Source: Mimachlamys varia
Lineage: Eukaryota; Mollusca; Bivalvia; Pectinida; Pectinidae
Direction of reading: 5' to 3'
NCBI GenBank assembly: GCA_947623455.1
Contig: OX392543.1
Coordinates: forward strand, 19,714,757 to 19,778,756
Length of the DNA stretch: 64,000 nucleotides
The position numbers were made by a program, and so were the translations under genes. The notes beneath the pieces are model-generated. The model saw only the letters and a program-made list of their open reading frames with translations, made no database searches and was not told where the DNA came from. This document shows, one piece after another, positions 10,375-20,065 of this stretch (position 1 is its first letter; each line of letters opens with the position of its first letter).

Positions 10375-13300
10375 GCAATCTTTCCCAGAATGCATTGTGT
10401 TTCAGTTTTATTTTCGTATGATTTATATTCGCATCGGTTTTCGGTTGATATGATCTTCGCCATTTGTATCTAGTAGACAGGTGTTATCAAGCATCATTAA
10501 CTATAAGAATACTTTGGGGAAAGTTATCAATGTACACCCTGGGAGAGATTGAGAAGAACCCACAAAAGGTATACGAAATTGTCATACAAATACTTTCGCT
10601 TTCTATAAATAGAACAGAAGTGACGACAAACATTCGGTTAACTGTTTGGTTTGTACTTCAAGCAAGTGTTATCTAGTTATCATTTGAAATATCCGATAAG
10701 TGTTTTAAATTTGGTTTTGTAAAGAGTTAAACTCATGCTTTGTTTGTTGAAATGGCGGTGCTTGATAAGTTGTATAACTTGTATTTCATTATGGAGCAGT
10801 ATTACACTGCTTGTACACATACAGTACAGTACTACAATATCATTTAGGTCATCAGAGTCGGTAAATTGGATTTTGTTTAACTGCTGTAGCACTTATGGAA
10901 AACCATATTAAGTAACATGTGAGGATTTTCACATTGTTTGTGCCAACAAAGCTTGACACGACAGAAATACCCAGTAATACAATGATGCTATTGCAACTGT
11001 TTGACAAAATGCAACTTTAGATAAGCTTTCTGATTTCTGTAGTTTTTCATTATACACCGTATATTGAGAAGGTCAAGGTGTGTAACTTAACCAGACATAG
11101 GTACCTGTGTGGGTTACATGTGTAGACTTATTACAGGTGTGACTCAATGTGATTTTGTCAATTACTGATCAGCACTAGTCTTTTCTTGACATCAATTATT
11201 GGATATATATCTAATTATGATATGGAATATTTTTGCGATACAGTAGTCTCATAGTTTATGTTGGCTTAATAAAGGAGTACAGGTGTCCTGATTCATGTTA
11301 ATGATAGATGATACAATTTGTATTATAAACATGGCAAATGAAGATGTTGATAAAGGTACAATATGTATTAGAATATGACAGCGGAGTAGAAGATGACATG
11401 GATAGGATGTTAATTACTGGCAAATGACATGTGAAGCAAGTGATTTGGACTCCCTACCTACAATACATACACAGTCATCCACTAGTACTAGCATATATTT
11501 GAAAGTGTTTTTATTAAAAAGGTAATCGATAAATGTATGAACATGACACGAGATATGCTATCAGAGGATAGTTTTAGGTTGATAGTCAGTCAACGTTGTT
11601 GGAATGTGTTTAAGGTGGTAGACCGAGTCATTCTTTCACTCATTTTCAGGCAGTAAGTACAATAATTATTAAACATGTGCGACCTAGTTATACAGTAAAA
11701 CCCCACTTACTCAAACTGGTGAGGACCTGATCAATAATTCGAGGAATACATGGTATTCGAGTAATTTGAGGTTGGTTGAATATGTCAAACTCGGTCGGGA
11801 CCAAACAAACTGTTCGACAAATGTGGGGTATTCGAGTTAAGTGGTTTCGAGTAATTGACGTTTCGCTGTATAAGTACAGTACACCTTGTTGCGCAATGAA
11901 TAATTGTGAACAGATAATTATGTTCTTGTCAAGTGCAGTAGCATTGTTCAGTCATGCAGACAATTTTACTAGCACAATATCATCTCTTGTACTAACTTGG
12001 GTTTCTGGATACAGGTAATAGAGCCAACACTTTGCGGTTCAGTTAATGGAAAGTGGGTTGTCCACTTGTCCACTGGATACCTTGGATTTCTGGTGTTTTC
12101 TTGATAGAGTATTAAGGAATTCAGAAAAGACAATAGGCAACAAAGTCTACATGACTGCATAAGTTCATTTACTGTTTACGCAGGTGAACTTATAAATATT
12201 TGATGTTTTATGAAATATAAAAAAAAGATTTGATTATATACAGCAAATGATTTATTAGGATATAAACGTTATTAAATCATTGTTAATGAGTATTCTATAT
12301 AGGTAAATTTTCATTTAAAAGCAAAATTATTCATAAACAGAAATGGAAGTAAAATTGTTCAAGTACATAATAAACATCTTATAATGCAAACATTAAGATT
12401 TCAATATAAAATTAAGTGGATGATAACCCAACAGTATGCAGTATGAAAAGTTTCACTGCAGGATTGAAATATCCAGGGGTTGTGTTAACTATGGTAAAAG
12501 ATATTATAGGGGCTGGAATACACAAGATACAAAATGCAAATGTATAAATATCTTGTACAATCATACATCGAAAAGCTTGGTAAGGGATATCATATGGGCT
12601 GGCATACAGTTATAACGTTGTTAGATAATATTGAAAGATTTATAGAGAAATCTTTGTAGTCATGTAGAACATAGTAAAGTCCTGTACAAACTAGAAACAT
12701 GTGTTTGTATATAAAGATGTACGGTATCTACTGAAGATCTCGTGAGTAAGATGTGACCCTGCACTACTATGACATTGTAGACATAAGGCTTACTAAATAG
12801 CCAAAAGGTTATATAAAACATAGACTAATCAGTTTAATCATGTTGATTTAAAATTAGTAATGATAAAATTAATATTTCATCTATGTTTAATAAAACAAAA
12901 ATGATGACATAGGAAATCTTTGTGCCATTTTGTGTTGATGAATCAATATATAATTGTTAATAGATAAATTCACATTGAACACTTCTTATTATTCATATAT
13001 AAATTCTTATTGAACAGTTTCTATCATTGATATGAAAATTCATATTGAAGTTTGAAGGATTGAAAATTACATTAAAGTAACAACCTCAGAATTATTTCAG
13101 GATAATAATAGCATTAACATGGAATTAAAATGTGTGACTAAGACTGATTAGTGATAATGTATTTTAAAGCAAGTGTTGAGTGTAAGATAACCATTTTTTG
13201 TTGAATGTATTCAATAGTACTTATAATGGAAGAATAATAAGAGGAAAATTATTTCTCTTTAAAAATTCATACACAATGATATATGTGTGATACAATTTAC

Positions 13301-14900
13301 ATATAAATGCAGAAGATTTTTACTTTTAAATGAAGAAATTTCATAAGAACCAACATGATAGCACAATGAATTTTAAGAGTCATAAAGTATTTTGTAAATT
13401 TTTGTATAAAGAGTTGAAAACACGTTTTACTAAATGGTGAGAAGTGATTTGCATGGATCACATGCTACCAATGACCATATATTGTCATATATTTATTATA
13501 TATTGATTGTTCATCTTTTCCTGACTTATTTCAGCACCATGCACTTCATGTCAAATTTCAAGTTCATTCATCAATTTAAGAGTAGAAGGCGAGTTTACGA
13601 GCGTTTATAGCTGCGGCAGTGACATCCCTTCTACTGTATACTTACTTCACATTTGTTATGAAATGAACGAGACATGGATACAGTGCACATAGCTTGTGTC
13701 AGGATTGTAGTTCAAATATGAGATACAAGTATTATTATCCTGGTGCTGCTGATTTTAATATAAGCAGTTTTATTATCTATGATTTTACAATAGCTCTGAT
13801 AAACATTATTATATACATGTTGAAAATCAAATCCATACATGTCAAACCTTTAGGACTCTTATATAATGTATCTTGTGCGCATTGAAAACGTAAATGGTGC
13901 AAGATGACGTTTCAAAGATAATAGCAAGGAAAATATTCGAAATGTACTATTGATATTTTAGGACTTTAAGAGTAATGAAATATTACTACCAGGTACATTT
14001 GTAATGTGAAAATATAAGTAGGAAATATTATACATATATAACCTATGGTTTTGACATGCAAAATAATTTCCATTAAGTGAAACTAAAATAATCTACCTGT
14101 ACAAATATTTTAATGTAATATATTAACCTAATAATATTTGTATCAATACATGTTTTGTTTTTTGATTTTTGATCAAAATCTTAACTGAAAAATTTTGAAA
14201 TGATATCTTTTATATGTATATTTCATATGATACAAGTTTAATAATAGGACTACAATATTTATCTGTCAGTAGCACTTGCAATCCAATCCAGTATTTCACA
14301 TTATTGATATTGTCATGGTTAACTGGTATTTTCTTGCAGGATCTTCACATCCACTTCACACTTGATGCATGTCATCAATAGAGATCCAAATCATTGAATT
14401 AGGAAAGTATATTCCCTTTATAACCATTAATGTCTTTTCATTTCATTATGGTGTTTAACCAGTTCATCTTCGTGGAATTTACTTTTAAAAGTACAGTGAA
14501 GTGCCAAATCTGTTCCCTCTACTGTTTATAAGTGTTTATAACAATACATGTATTACATATTTATACAGTTGCACAAATGCATCCAAATTGCATCTGATAA
14601 TGAAAATAACAAAAAGAAACAAATGATATGATTTGTGAATATCTACAGATAAAATTGTTAAATAATTACAGAATATTAAGTAATGTAATGCAAACTTCAA
14701 ATCTAGTACACTTTAAATTTCGCCAGACATTATGTATTTTTGTTGAAGTGTGGGAAGACATAACAACATTTAGAATTCATGAAGCAGTGAATTACATATA
14801 AATCAAATGAAAATGGTAAAAAAGCATTTGCATATACATAAAAATGTAACACCAATGTAGCAGTAAACCATATAGAAATCAAATGAAAATGGTTTAAAAA
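10375..14900. other. AT-rich non-coding interval
   Basis: About 4.5 kb with only short ORFs and no splice-supported exon that I can recognise. It contains the MITE at 11693-11868. The rest (12.2-14.9 kb) is very AT-rich and looks single-copy within the window. Confidence 0.6.
11693..11868. mobile_element. Pogo/Tigger-like MITE, 176 bp
   Basis: The ends are CAGTAAAACCCC... and its imperfect inverse ...GACGTTTCGCTG, flanked on both sides by TA. The interior holds repeated 'TATTCGAGTAATT'-like words. Terminal CAG...CTG with a TA duplication is typical of pogo/Tigger-type MITEs. There is no coding sequence. Confidence 0.65.
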
Positions 14901-14930
14901 AAGAGGCCCAACAGGCCTGCATTGCTCACT
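14901..14930 (-). repeat. Helentron 3' terminal hairpin
   Basis: On the minus strand it reads GTGAGCAATGCAGGCC, then TGTTGGGCCTCTT and a T-run. The GGCC/GGCC stem followed by CTCTT is the 3' end pattern of the short elements elsewhere in the window (268, 26443, 35105, 60480). GTGAGC is the inverse of GCTCAC at the proposed 5' end. Confidence 0.65.
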
Positions 14931-15624
14931 GTGCAGTACATACCATCACATTTTAGTTTCACATAGCATTAGTTTGGTCTCTGTTCTAAGCAATAATTCT
15001 GATTCGATTTTAAGCAATTGTTTTGGTTATACAAAAGAAGTTTACTTGCATGTTTGAAATTAACAGAACTCTGAATATTTGGGTTATGATGGAGAGGGAA
15101 TTATTTGAAGAATCAAATAATTTGACAATTAAAAAAACAAATTTTGAAGCTGTTTCCTAAAGTATGGTAAATGCGCACTATCATTATGATGAGCATTTCA
15201 GTTATTAACTATAAATTATTTAAAGAAATACTGTATAGCTGGTTATTTTTTCGGATGAATTTTTTTTTTCAAAATTGAAAAAATAAATGTTCACAAACTA
15301 TCTTTGGGATCATGGTTGAAGGAAAAATCTAATATTCGTAGTCTCACTCTGACATCATGGAAAAATCTTATTTTCGCAAAAGTTGTTGTGATCTCAAAAT
15401 ACTAGCCTAACACTGTATACCTAATGCAGTACAAACGGTATTGATAGCAAGTCTTTAAGAGAAATGTCATGTATTTTAACTTGTTTTCATTCTATGTAAC
15501 AAACTTTCAACAGTTTACCATGTTGTATTGGTATGGGACGACACAAGGAATATTGGACATTATTTTGCAGATATTTTTTAAGCATGTTTTTTTGGAGACC
15601 TGAATAATTCCACATGCAAATGAG
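14931..15624 (-). other. Helentron 3' non-coding region
   Basis: About 700 bp of AT-rich sequence between the endonuclease-side hairpins and the terminal hairpin. No ORF or repeat unit is recognisable. It is placed inside the element only because it lies between the coding region and the proposed 3' terminus. Confidence 0.5.
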
Positions 15625-15765
15625 TCCTATGTAGTGAGAAACTACATAGGAACCACATATATGTGGTATGGAAATGGTGGAAACCCAGATACAGTTAAAC
15701 CACCAAGGTGATGTATTGGATGAGTCTCAAATAATGAGACGCATACCAATACAGTCACTACTTGT
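15625..15765. repeat. Cluster of hairpins and palindromes after the endonuclease stop
   Basis: Four inverted repeats follow each other within 141 bp. 15625-15651 has a perfect 11-bp stem and a 5-nt loop. 15652-15667 is a perfect 16-bp palindrome (ACCACATATATGTGGT). 15676-15705 has GGTGG/CCACC arms. 15708-15760 has nested stems: outer GTGATGTATTGG against CCAATACAGTCAC, inner GTCTC/GAGAC. The cluster begins right after the endonuclease stop codon, so it belongs to the element's 3' region. Confidence 0.9.
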
Positions 15766-16446
15766 TCATGGCGGGTTTTGAGTATTTACAGCACAGTATA
15801 CCATATCATGATCAGACCAATAGGCATCCAAAACACCTACTTTATTCTCAGTGAAATTTGTAAATATTAAGTCTAATTGTGATTTCATTTTAGTTGTTGC
15901 CTGGGTGATAATTTGTGAACAATAAAATGTTGATTCCATAAATTTGACAAATGTATGATGTCCAGGTTTCTTCAAATCAACATTAAAATCTCCCATAATA
16001 ACAATCTTTTCTTTTATATTTGTAAGTGGTAGTAAGTGATCCTTCATTACAGCATAAAAGTGTGAAAGGGGACAACCTGGTTTTCTATATACAACTGCAC
16101 ATTGCATGAGTATTTGACACAGATTGAATGAAATATATGAAAATTCTATGTCTTTTGTGGAAAACTTTTCAAATGTGATAACATTTAAATGAGATTTCAC
16201 ATACATAACAAGTCCATGATGTGGTCTTGATTGCGAGTGTTGCACGTCATTTCTGAATATTTTGAATCCTTCTAATGCAAATGTTTCATTTCCATCATTG
16301 ACGTGTAGTCGAGACTCTGCTATGCCCACAACATCAGCTGCAAAAACATTTGGATCTGATCGAATATCAAATATGTGTTTATTCAAAGATCGCGCATTGT
16401 TGAATAGAAACTGACCTTGCATGTATGATAAAGTGGATTGAAACAA
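15766..16446 (-). CDS. Helentron APE-type endonuclease domain
   Basis: About 226 codons in a different frame from the helicase, which it overlaps at 16383-16446. It has the exonuclease-endonuclease-phosphatase signature: NNARSL near residue 17, AESRL at 43, MGDFN at 151-155, LDLIF at 191 and SDHD at 211-214, ending shortly after. In intact Helentrons this domain is fused C-terminal to the helicase. Here a one-base shift near 16400-16420 separates them. There is no proper ATG at its upstream edge, so it is probably a displaced domain, not an independent protein. All expected catalytic residues are present. It is expected to nick target DNA during transposition. Confidence 0.88.
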   Translation of the reverse strand: MFQSTLSYMQGQFLFNNARSLNKHIFDIRSDPNVFAADVVGIAESRLHVNDGNETFALEGFKIFRNDVQHSQSRPHHGLVMYVKSHLNVITFEKFSTKDIEFSYISFNLCQILMQCAVVYRKPGCPLSHFYAVMKDHLLPLTNIKEKIVIMGDFNVDLKKPGHHTFVKFMESTFYCSQIITQATTKMKSQLDLIFTNFTENKVGVLDAYWSDHDMVYCAVNTQNPP

Positions 16447-19400
16447 AGCTGGAATCCATTTTCTGACAACCTTTGCATCTCTGCATCAACGTCTTTATCT
16501 TTTGAAAGACTGTCTTCATTGAAGTCAATGATGTAAAGATTGTGTAGTGATCGAACTCGAGAGAGAGCTACATAGTGGATATGTGGTATTTTGCGTTTCT
16601 TCGTTTGAGACAAACTGACAACAACATGGTCCAATGTTGCACCTTGTGCTTTGTGAACAGTTTTTGCAGCAGACGGTTGAAGTGGAAACTGTATTCGTTC
16701 AAATGTTTTTCTGTTAAACATAAATGTACGCTTTGTTTCAAAGATAGGTGTCCAGGATTTATGTATGTTCCTGTTTAACAAATGTTGGTATTGGTTTCTT
16801 CTCATTGCTCCTATTTTTTCATTGCAAAATAATACCCAAACAATGGCAGGTCTAGTGGTGGACTGTTTATATTCAATATATTTAACTCTACATGTACTGC
16901 CATTTGTCAAGCCATCAGCAACATCAATGTTTACAGAAATATCATAAATCATATCTACTGCAACAGTTAGATTAGTCTTGAGTTGTCCAGTATTAGCTTG
17001 CTTGTCTGGAAGCTTATCAATCAGGGACTTCTTTACATCAAAAGGGAGCTTTGTTTGGGACAGAACGTCTGTGTCAGCTTTGACATCTACTTTATTTGTG
17101 GTAAGGTTCTGCATGAAGTTATTGTTGAAATCATCCACAAATCTATTTTCAATGAAAAGATGGGGTGCTGTGACAGGATATTGATGAGAGCCTACTTGTA
17201 TTTGGCGACACAAAATTGTTTGCTTGTCGTCATCTGATAAGTCATTGTGTCGTAGTCTGTTCAGGAGTTTGGAAAACTCAATATCGTCCTTCTGTCGCAT
17301 GATTTCAGTTAGCTCAAACATGGTGAAATGCTCTTTCCACAGATTTTTGGCAAGACCTTGGCCTGGACATGATAGATCTTTGAAAATCCAAGAATCTCCA
17401 ACTGGAGAAAGCTGATATAAATCACCAACTGCAATTATGCTGACACCACCAAAGTCTTGTTTTGTACCAGTGAGCTGCTGAAGCCTTTCATGGATAAATG
17501 CCAGAAGTTTATTTCCAACCATTGATATCTCATCTATGATGACTACAGATAAATTTCTATACTTTGTCCTAAATGTGTTCAGCTCATCAGCGTACATGTT
17601 TTGCTGCGACTGGTACATCTTTTTGTGAAAAGCTGATGCTATTGTGATTCCATTAATGTTATAAGCTGCTTTTCCTGTATAGGCACATAGTAAAATTCTG
17701 ATATCGTCAGGATTTTCTCCTTCTTCTGAACAGAGAGTCCTATGCAAAGTCTGATAAAGTGTGTCAATAACAACTGATTTGCCTGTTCCTGCACCCCCAG
17801 TTAAAAATGCATACAAAGGTTCGTCCTTATGTTGGATCCAGTGACTGACATGATTGTGAAATTCTCTTTGTTTACAATTTAAAGACTGTAGAAGTTTATG
17901 ATATTGTTCATCAGGGATTCTAACTGGACTCGCTTGTACATCAGAATTTTTTGCTGGCAATCCAATATCTGGACCAATATCATAATGTTTATGTGGTTGT
18001 GTGTCTGGATCAAAATGTACAAACTGTTCCGAAGGCTGTGGGGCAATTTCTGCATCATCTGCTTCAGCATGTTCAGTATTTGGAGCAACTTCATCAAAAT
18101 CACCAAGTTCACATTCAGCCTGAAGTCTTGCTTGTTCTAGTTCCTCAACAAAATGCTCATACTTTTTTTGTACAGATTGAATAATGTTGGCTTTACTTTT
18201 ATAATGTTGCTCAAATGTTGTATATCTATTAATGATATCAGTATTTTCATTTCTCCATGGAAGGAATAGAAGTATTCTTTCTCTATAGTACTGTTCTGAG
18301 TTGGTTTTTTTGCTGTAACCTACATATCGTAAAACTCGTTTGTTCTTTCTTCTTCGAATCTTTATTCCATTCTTTAAATGTACCAAAATATCTTCATTTG
18401 AAAAGTTTTCATCTTCATCTATATCATCTTCATTTTGGCAATCCGATTGTTGTGGTTTTCGATTTTCTTTTGGAAATGTTACTTCCAGTTCAGATACTAC
18501 ATCTGCTAAACACCAATTATCCAGTTGCTTTGGTCTTTTTGCATACCTGGTGATCATATTATCAGCTTTGATATCAGTGGAATTCTCGGGTAGACTTTCC
18601 AGATCTTCTTGACATTTCAAGAGAAATACTCTATCATCTGGTGGAGAAGTGTTTACAAAAACTACATCTCGGGAAGCCTGCGTTAATGGCATTTGGAGTA
18701 TCAAATAGCTGGCTTCTTGAGCACTTACTTCTACAAAGTTCAAAAACTTGTTTCCAATATGCCTGACTTGACGTTTAAGGTCCATATTTCCTTCGGTTGC
18801 TTCTTGTGAGGCTTTATCAAGCAAAGCACTAATACCTCTCTGAGACTTACTGATGTAAGATACTATGTAAGTAGCACATGCGTATGGATCCAAAACAAAC
18901 TGAATGTCTAGATTTGCATGCCATGCTTTGAGTACTGCTGGGTTGTAGTAATTCACTCTCATTTCAGCAGGAGTTCTCTTGAGAAATATCTTGGGACCCT
19001 TCAGTGATGATCTGATACATTTGAGGTATTCTGTTTCATCCATTTCAACAACGGTTTGTAAAAATGCACGGAAATTTAGATCACAGCCGTCTTTATATTC
19101 ATTCATTGTTTTCTGTAGATGTGTGTATTTTTTCTTGTATTCTGCGACATCAGTTTCCAGTGGTTCTAAAAGCATAGTTCTTGGTAATGGAGGGAGTGGG
19201 AACCCAAATCTACACACTGGTTTGCCACCTTTTTTGCATGTTTTAGAATGTTTATGTACTTGAAGTTGAACTAGCTCTGTAAGTTCAAGATTATCCGATT
19301 GTAAGGAGCAAGTAACATACTTGTCAACATAAGCAACAAGATCTTGTTCATCAGCGTTTGGATATTTTGGAGCATTGTTCGTCCATAGAAGCATATGTAT

Positions 19401-19838
19401 GTGTGGTGAACCTCTGCTCTGGAATTCTACTCTACGGAATGTGTCTGTGACATCACCAATAGGGTTGTGACAACTTTTCAGGAAAGAGTTGACAAAAAGT
19501 TGAACTCTATTATCAAAAAACCTTGCACATGTGACAGGATCCTTTTGAACTAAATTACTCTTAAAACTCCAATCAGCAGTTTTAATATCATCATTCGACA
19601 GAGTTTTCCCATCTAACTGAGCTAAGGTTCTGAGAAGATCTGGCCATCTTGTATCTGCCGAGGACAAAGACATAAACCATGTTGGCAATCCAAGCTGTCT
19701 AATCATTGCAAAGACATCTTTCTTTTTAGAGGAAAGATATGCCGGGGAATTGCGTAATGTTCTGAATACATAATAGCCTTCGTTTAACCTTACAATTGAA
19801 CTAGTGGTTGTCGAATCTCTAGCTTGACCTGCAGTCAT
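16383..19838 (-). CDS. Helentron Rep nuclease plus PIF1-type helicase
   Basis: 1151 aa. The N-terminal region continues a Helitron-like N domain. The HUH motif is SPHIHMLLW with His146 and His148. The paired tyrosines are Tyr324 and Tyr328 (TYIVSYISK). A variable acidic linker spans about 460-640. The PIF1/RecD-like SF1 helicase spans about 640-1110: Walker A GGAGTGKS at 681-688, Walker B VVIIDEISM near 765-773, GDLYQLSPV near 805, AAKTVHKAQGATLD near 1057 and YVALSRVRS near 1089. Rep cleaves and joins single strands during rolling-circle transposition, and the helicase unwinds. The ATG at 19838 is not the native start: the preceding Rep residues are encoded upstream in another frame, beyond a seven-A run. 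No key residue is missing. Confidence 0.95.
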   Translation of the reverse strand: MTAGQARDSTTTSSIVRLNEGYYVFRTLRNSPAYLSSKKKDVFAMIRQLGLPTWFMSLSSADTRWPDLLRTLAQLDGKTLSNDDIKTADWSFKSNLVQKDPVTCARFFDNRVQLFVNSFLKSCHNPIGDVTDTFRRVEFQSRGSPHIHMLLWTNNAPKYPNADEQDLVAYVDKYVTCSLQSDNLELTELVQLQVHKHSKTCKKGGKPVCRFGFPLPPLPRTMLLEPLETDVAEYKKKYTHLQKTMNEYKDGCDLNFRAFLQTVVEMDETEYLKCIRSSLKGPKIFLKRTPAEMRVNYYNPAVLKAWHANLDIQFVLDPYACATYIVSYISKSQRGISALLDKASQEATEGNMDLKRQVRHIGNKFLNFVEVSAQEASYLILQMPLTQASRDVVFVNTSPPDDRVFLLKCQEDLESLPENSTDIKADNMITRYAKRPKQLDNWCLADVVSELEVTFPKENRKPQQSDCQNEDDIDEDENFSNEDILVHLKNGIKIRRRKNKRVLRYVGYSKKTNSEQYYRERILLFLPWRNENTDIINRYTTFEQHYKSKANIIQSVQKKYEHFVEELEQARLQAECELGDFDEVAPNTEHAEADDAEIAPQPSEQFVHFDPDTQPHKHYDIGPDIGLPAKNSDVQASPVRIPDEQYHKLLQSLNCKQREFHNHVSHWIQHKDEPLYAFLTGGAGTGKSVVIDTLYQTLHRTLCSEEGENPDDIRILLCAYTGKAAYNINGITIASAFHKKMYQSQQNMYADELNTFRTKYRNLSVVIIDEISMVGNKLLAFIHERLQQLTGTKQDFGGVSIIAVGDLYQLSPVGDSWIFKDLSCPGQGLAKNLWKEHFTMFELTEIMRQKDDIEFSKLLNRLRHNDLSDDDKQTILCRQIQVGSHQYPVTAPHLFIENRFVDDFNNNFMQNLTTNKVDVKADTDVLSQTKLPFDVKKSLIDKLPDKQANTGQLKTNLTVAVDMIYDISVNIDVADGLTNGSTCRVKYIEYKQSTTRPAIVWVLFCNEKIGAMRRNQYQHLLNRNIHKSWTPIFETKRTFMFNRKTFERIQFPLQPSAAKTVHKAQGATLDHVVVSLSQTKKRKIPHIHYVALSRVRSLHNLYIIDFNEDSLSKDKDVDAEMQRLSENGFQLCFNPLYHTCKVSFYSTMRDL

Positions 19839-20065
19839 TTTTTTCCCTCCGATTTACATCGGCGAAGTGCAAGATTGACTTTGTCACCAACTTGTTTTGC
19901 TTGGATTTTTTTCAGTTTGAAAAATATGTTAGGGACAGAATGAGCAGCCCTTCGATCAACACTTCTTAATTCCCATTTTGCAATATCACTGTAATGAACA
20001 GGAATTTGGCGCTCACTGTTTTCTTTCCTTTTTTGACCACAAAATATTGTGGGGAAGCAAAGATA
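19835..20065 (-). pseudogene. Stranded Helentron segment between stop and frameshift
   Basis: Directly after the TAA at 20066-20068, the same frame stays open for 76 codons. It contains CFPTIFCGQ, IPVHYSDIAKWELR and NIFFKLKKIQAKQVGDK, which I recognise as the conserved block just before the Rep domain in Helentron proteins. It ends at a TGA immediately after a run of seven A residues (19838-19844), where the Rep-helicase frame begins. The segment is therefore isolated by one nonsense codon on one side and a one-base indel on the other. It has no start codon and is not expected to be made as a separate protein. Confidence 0.8.

Noticed and set aside
19835..19850. Programmed frameshift in the Helentron at the seven-A run
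   Set aside because: A-runs can be slippery, but two plain stops and another frameshift occur in the same polyprotein, so decay or sequencing error is the simpler reading.
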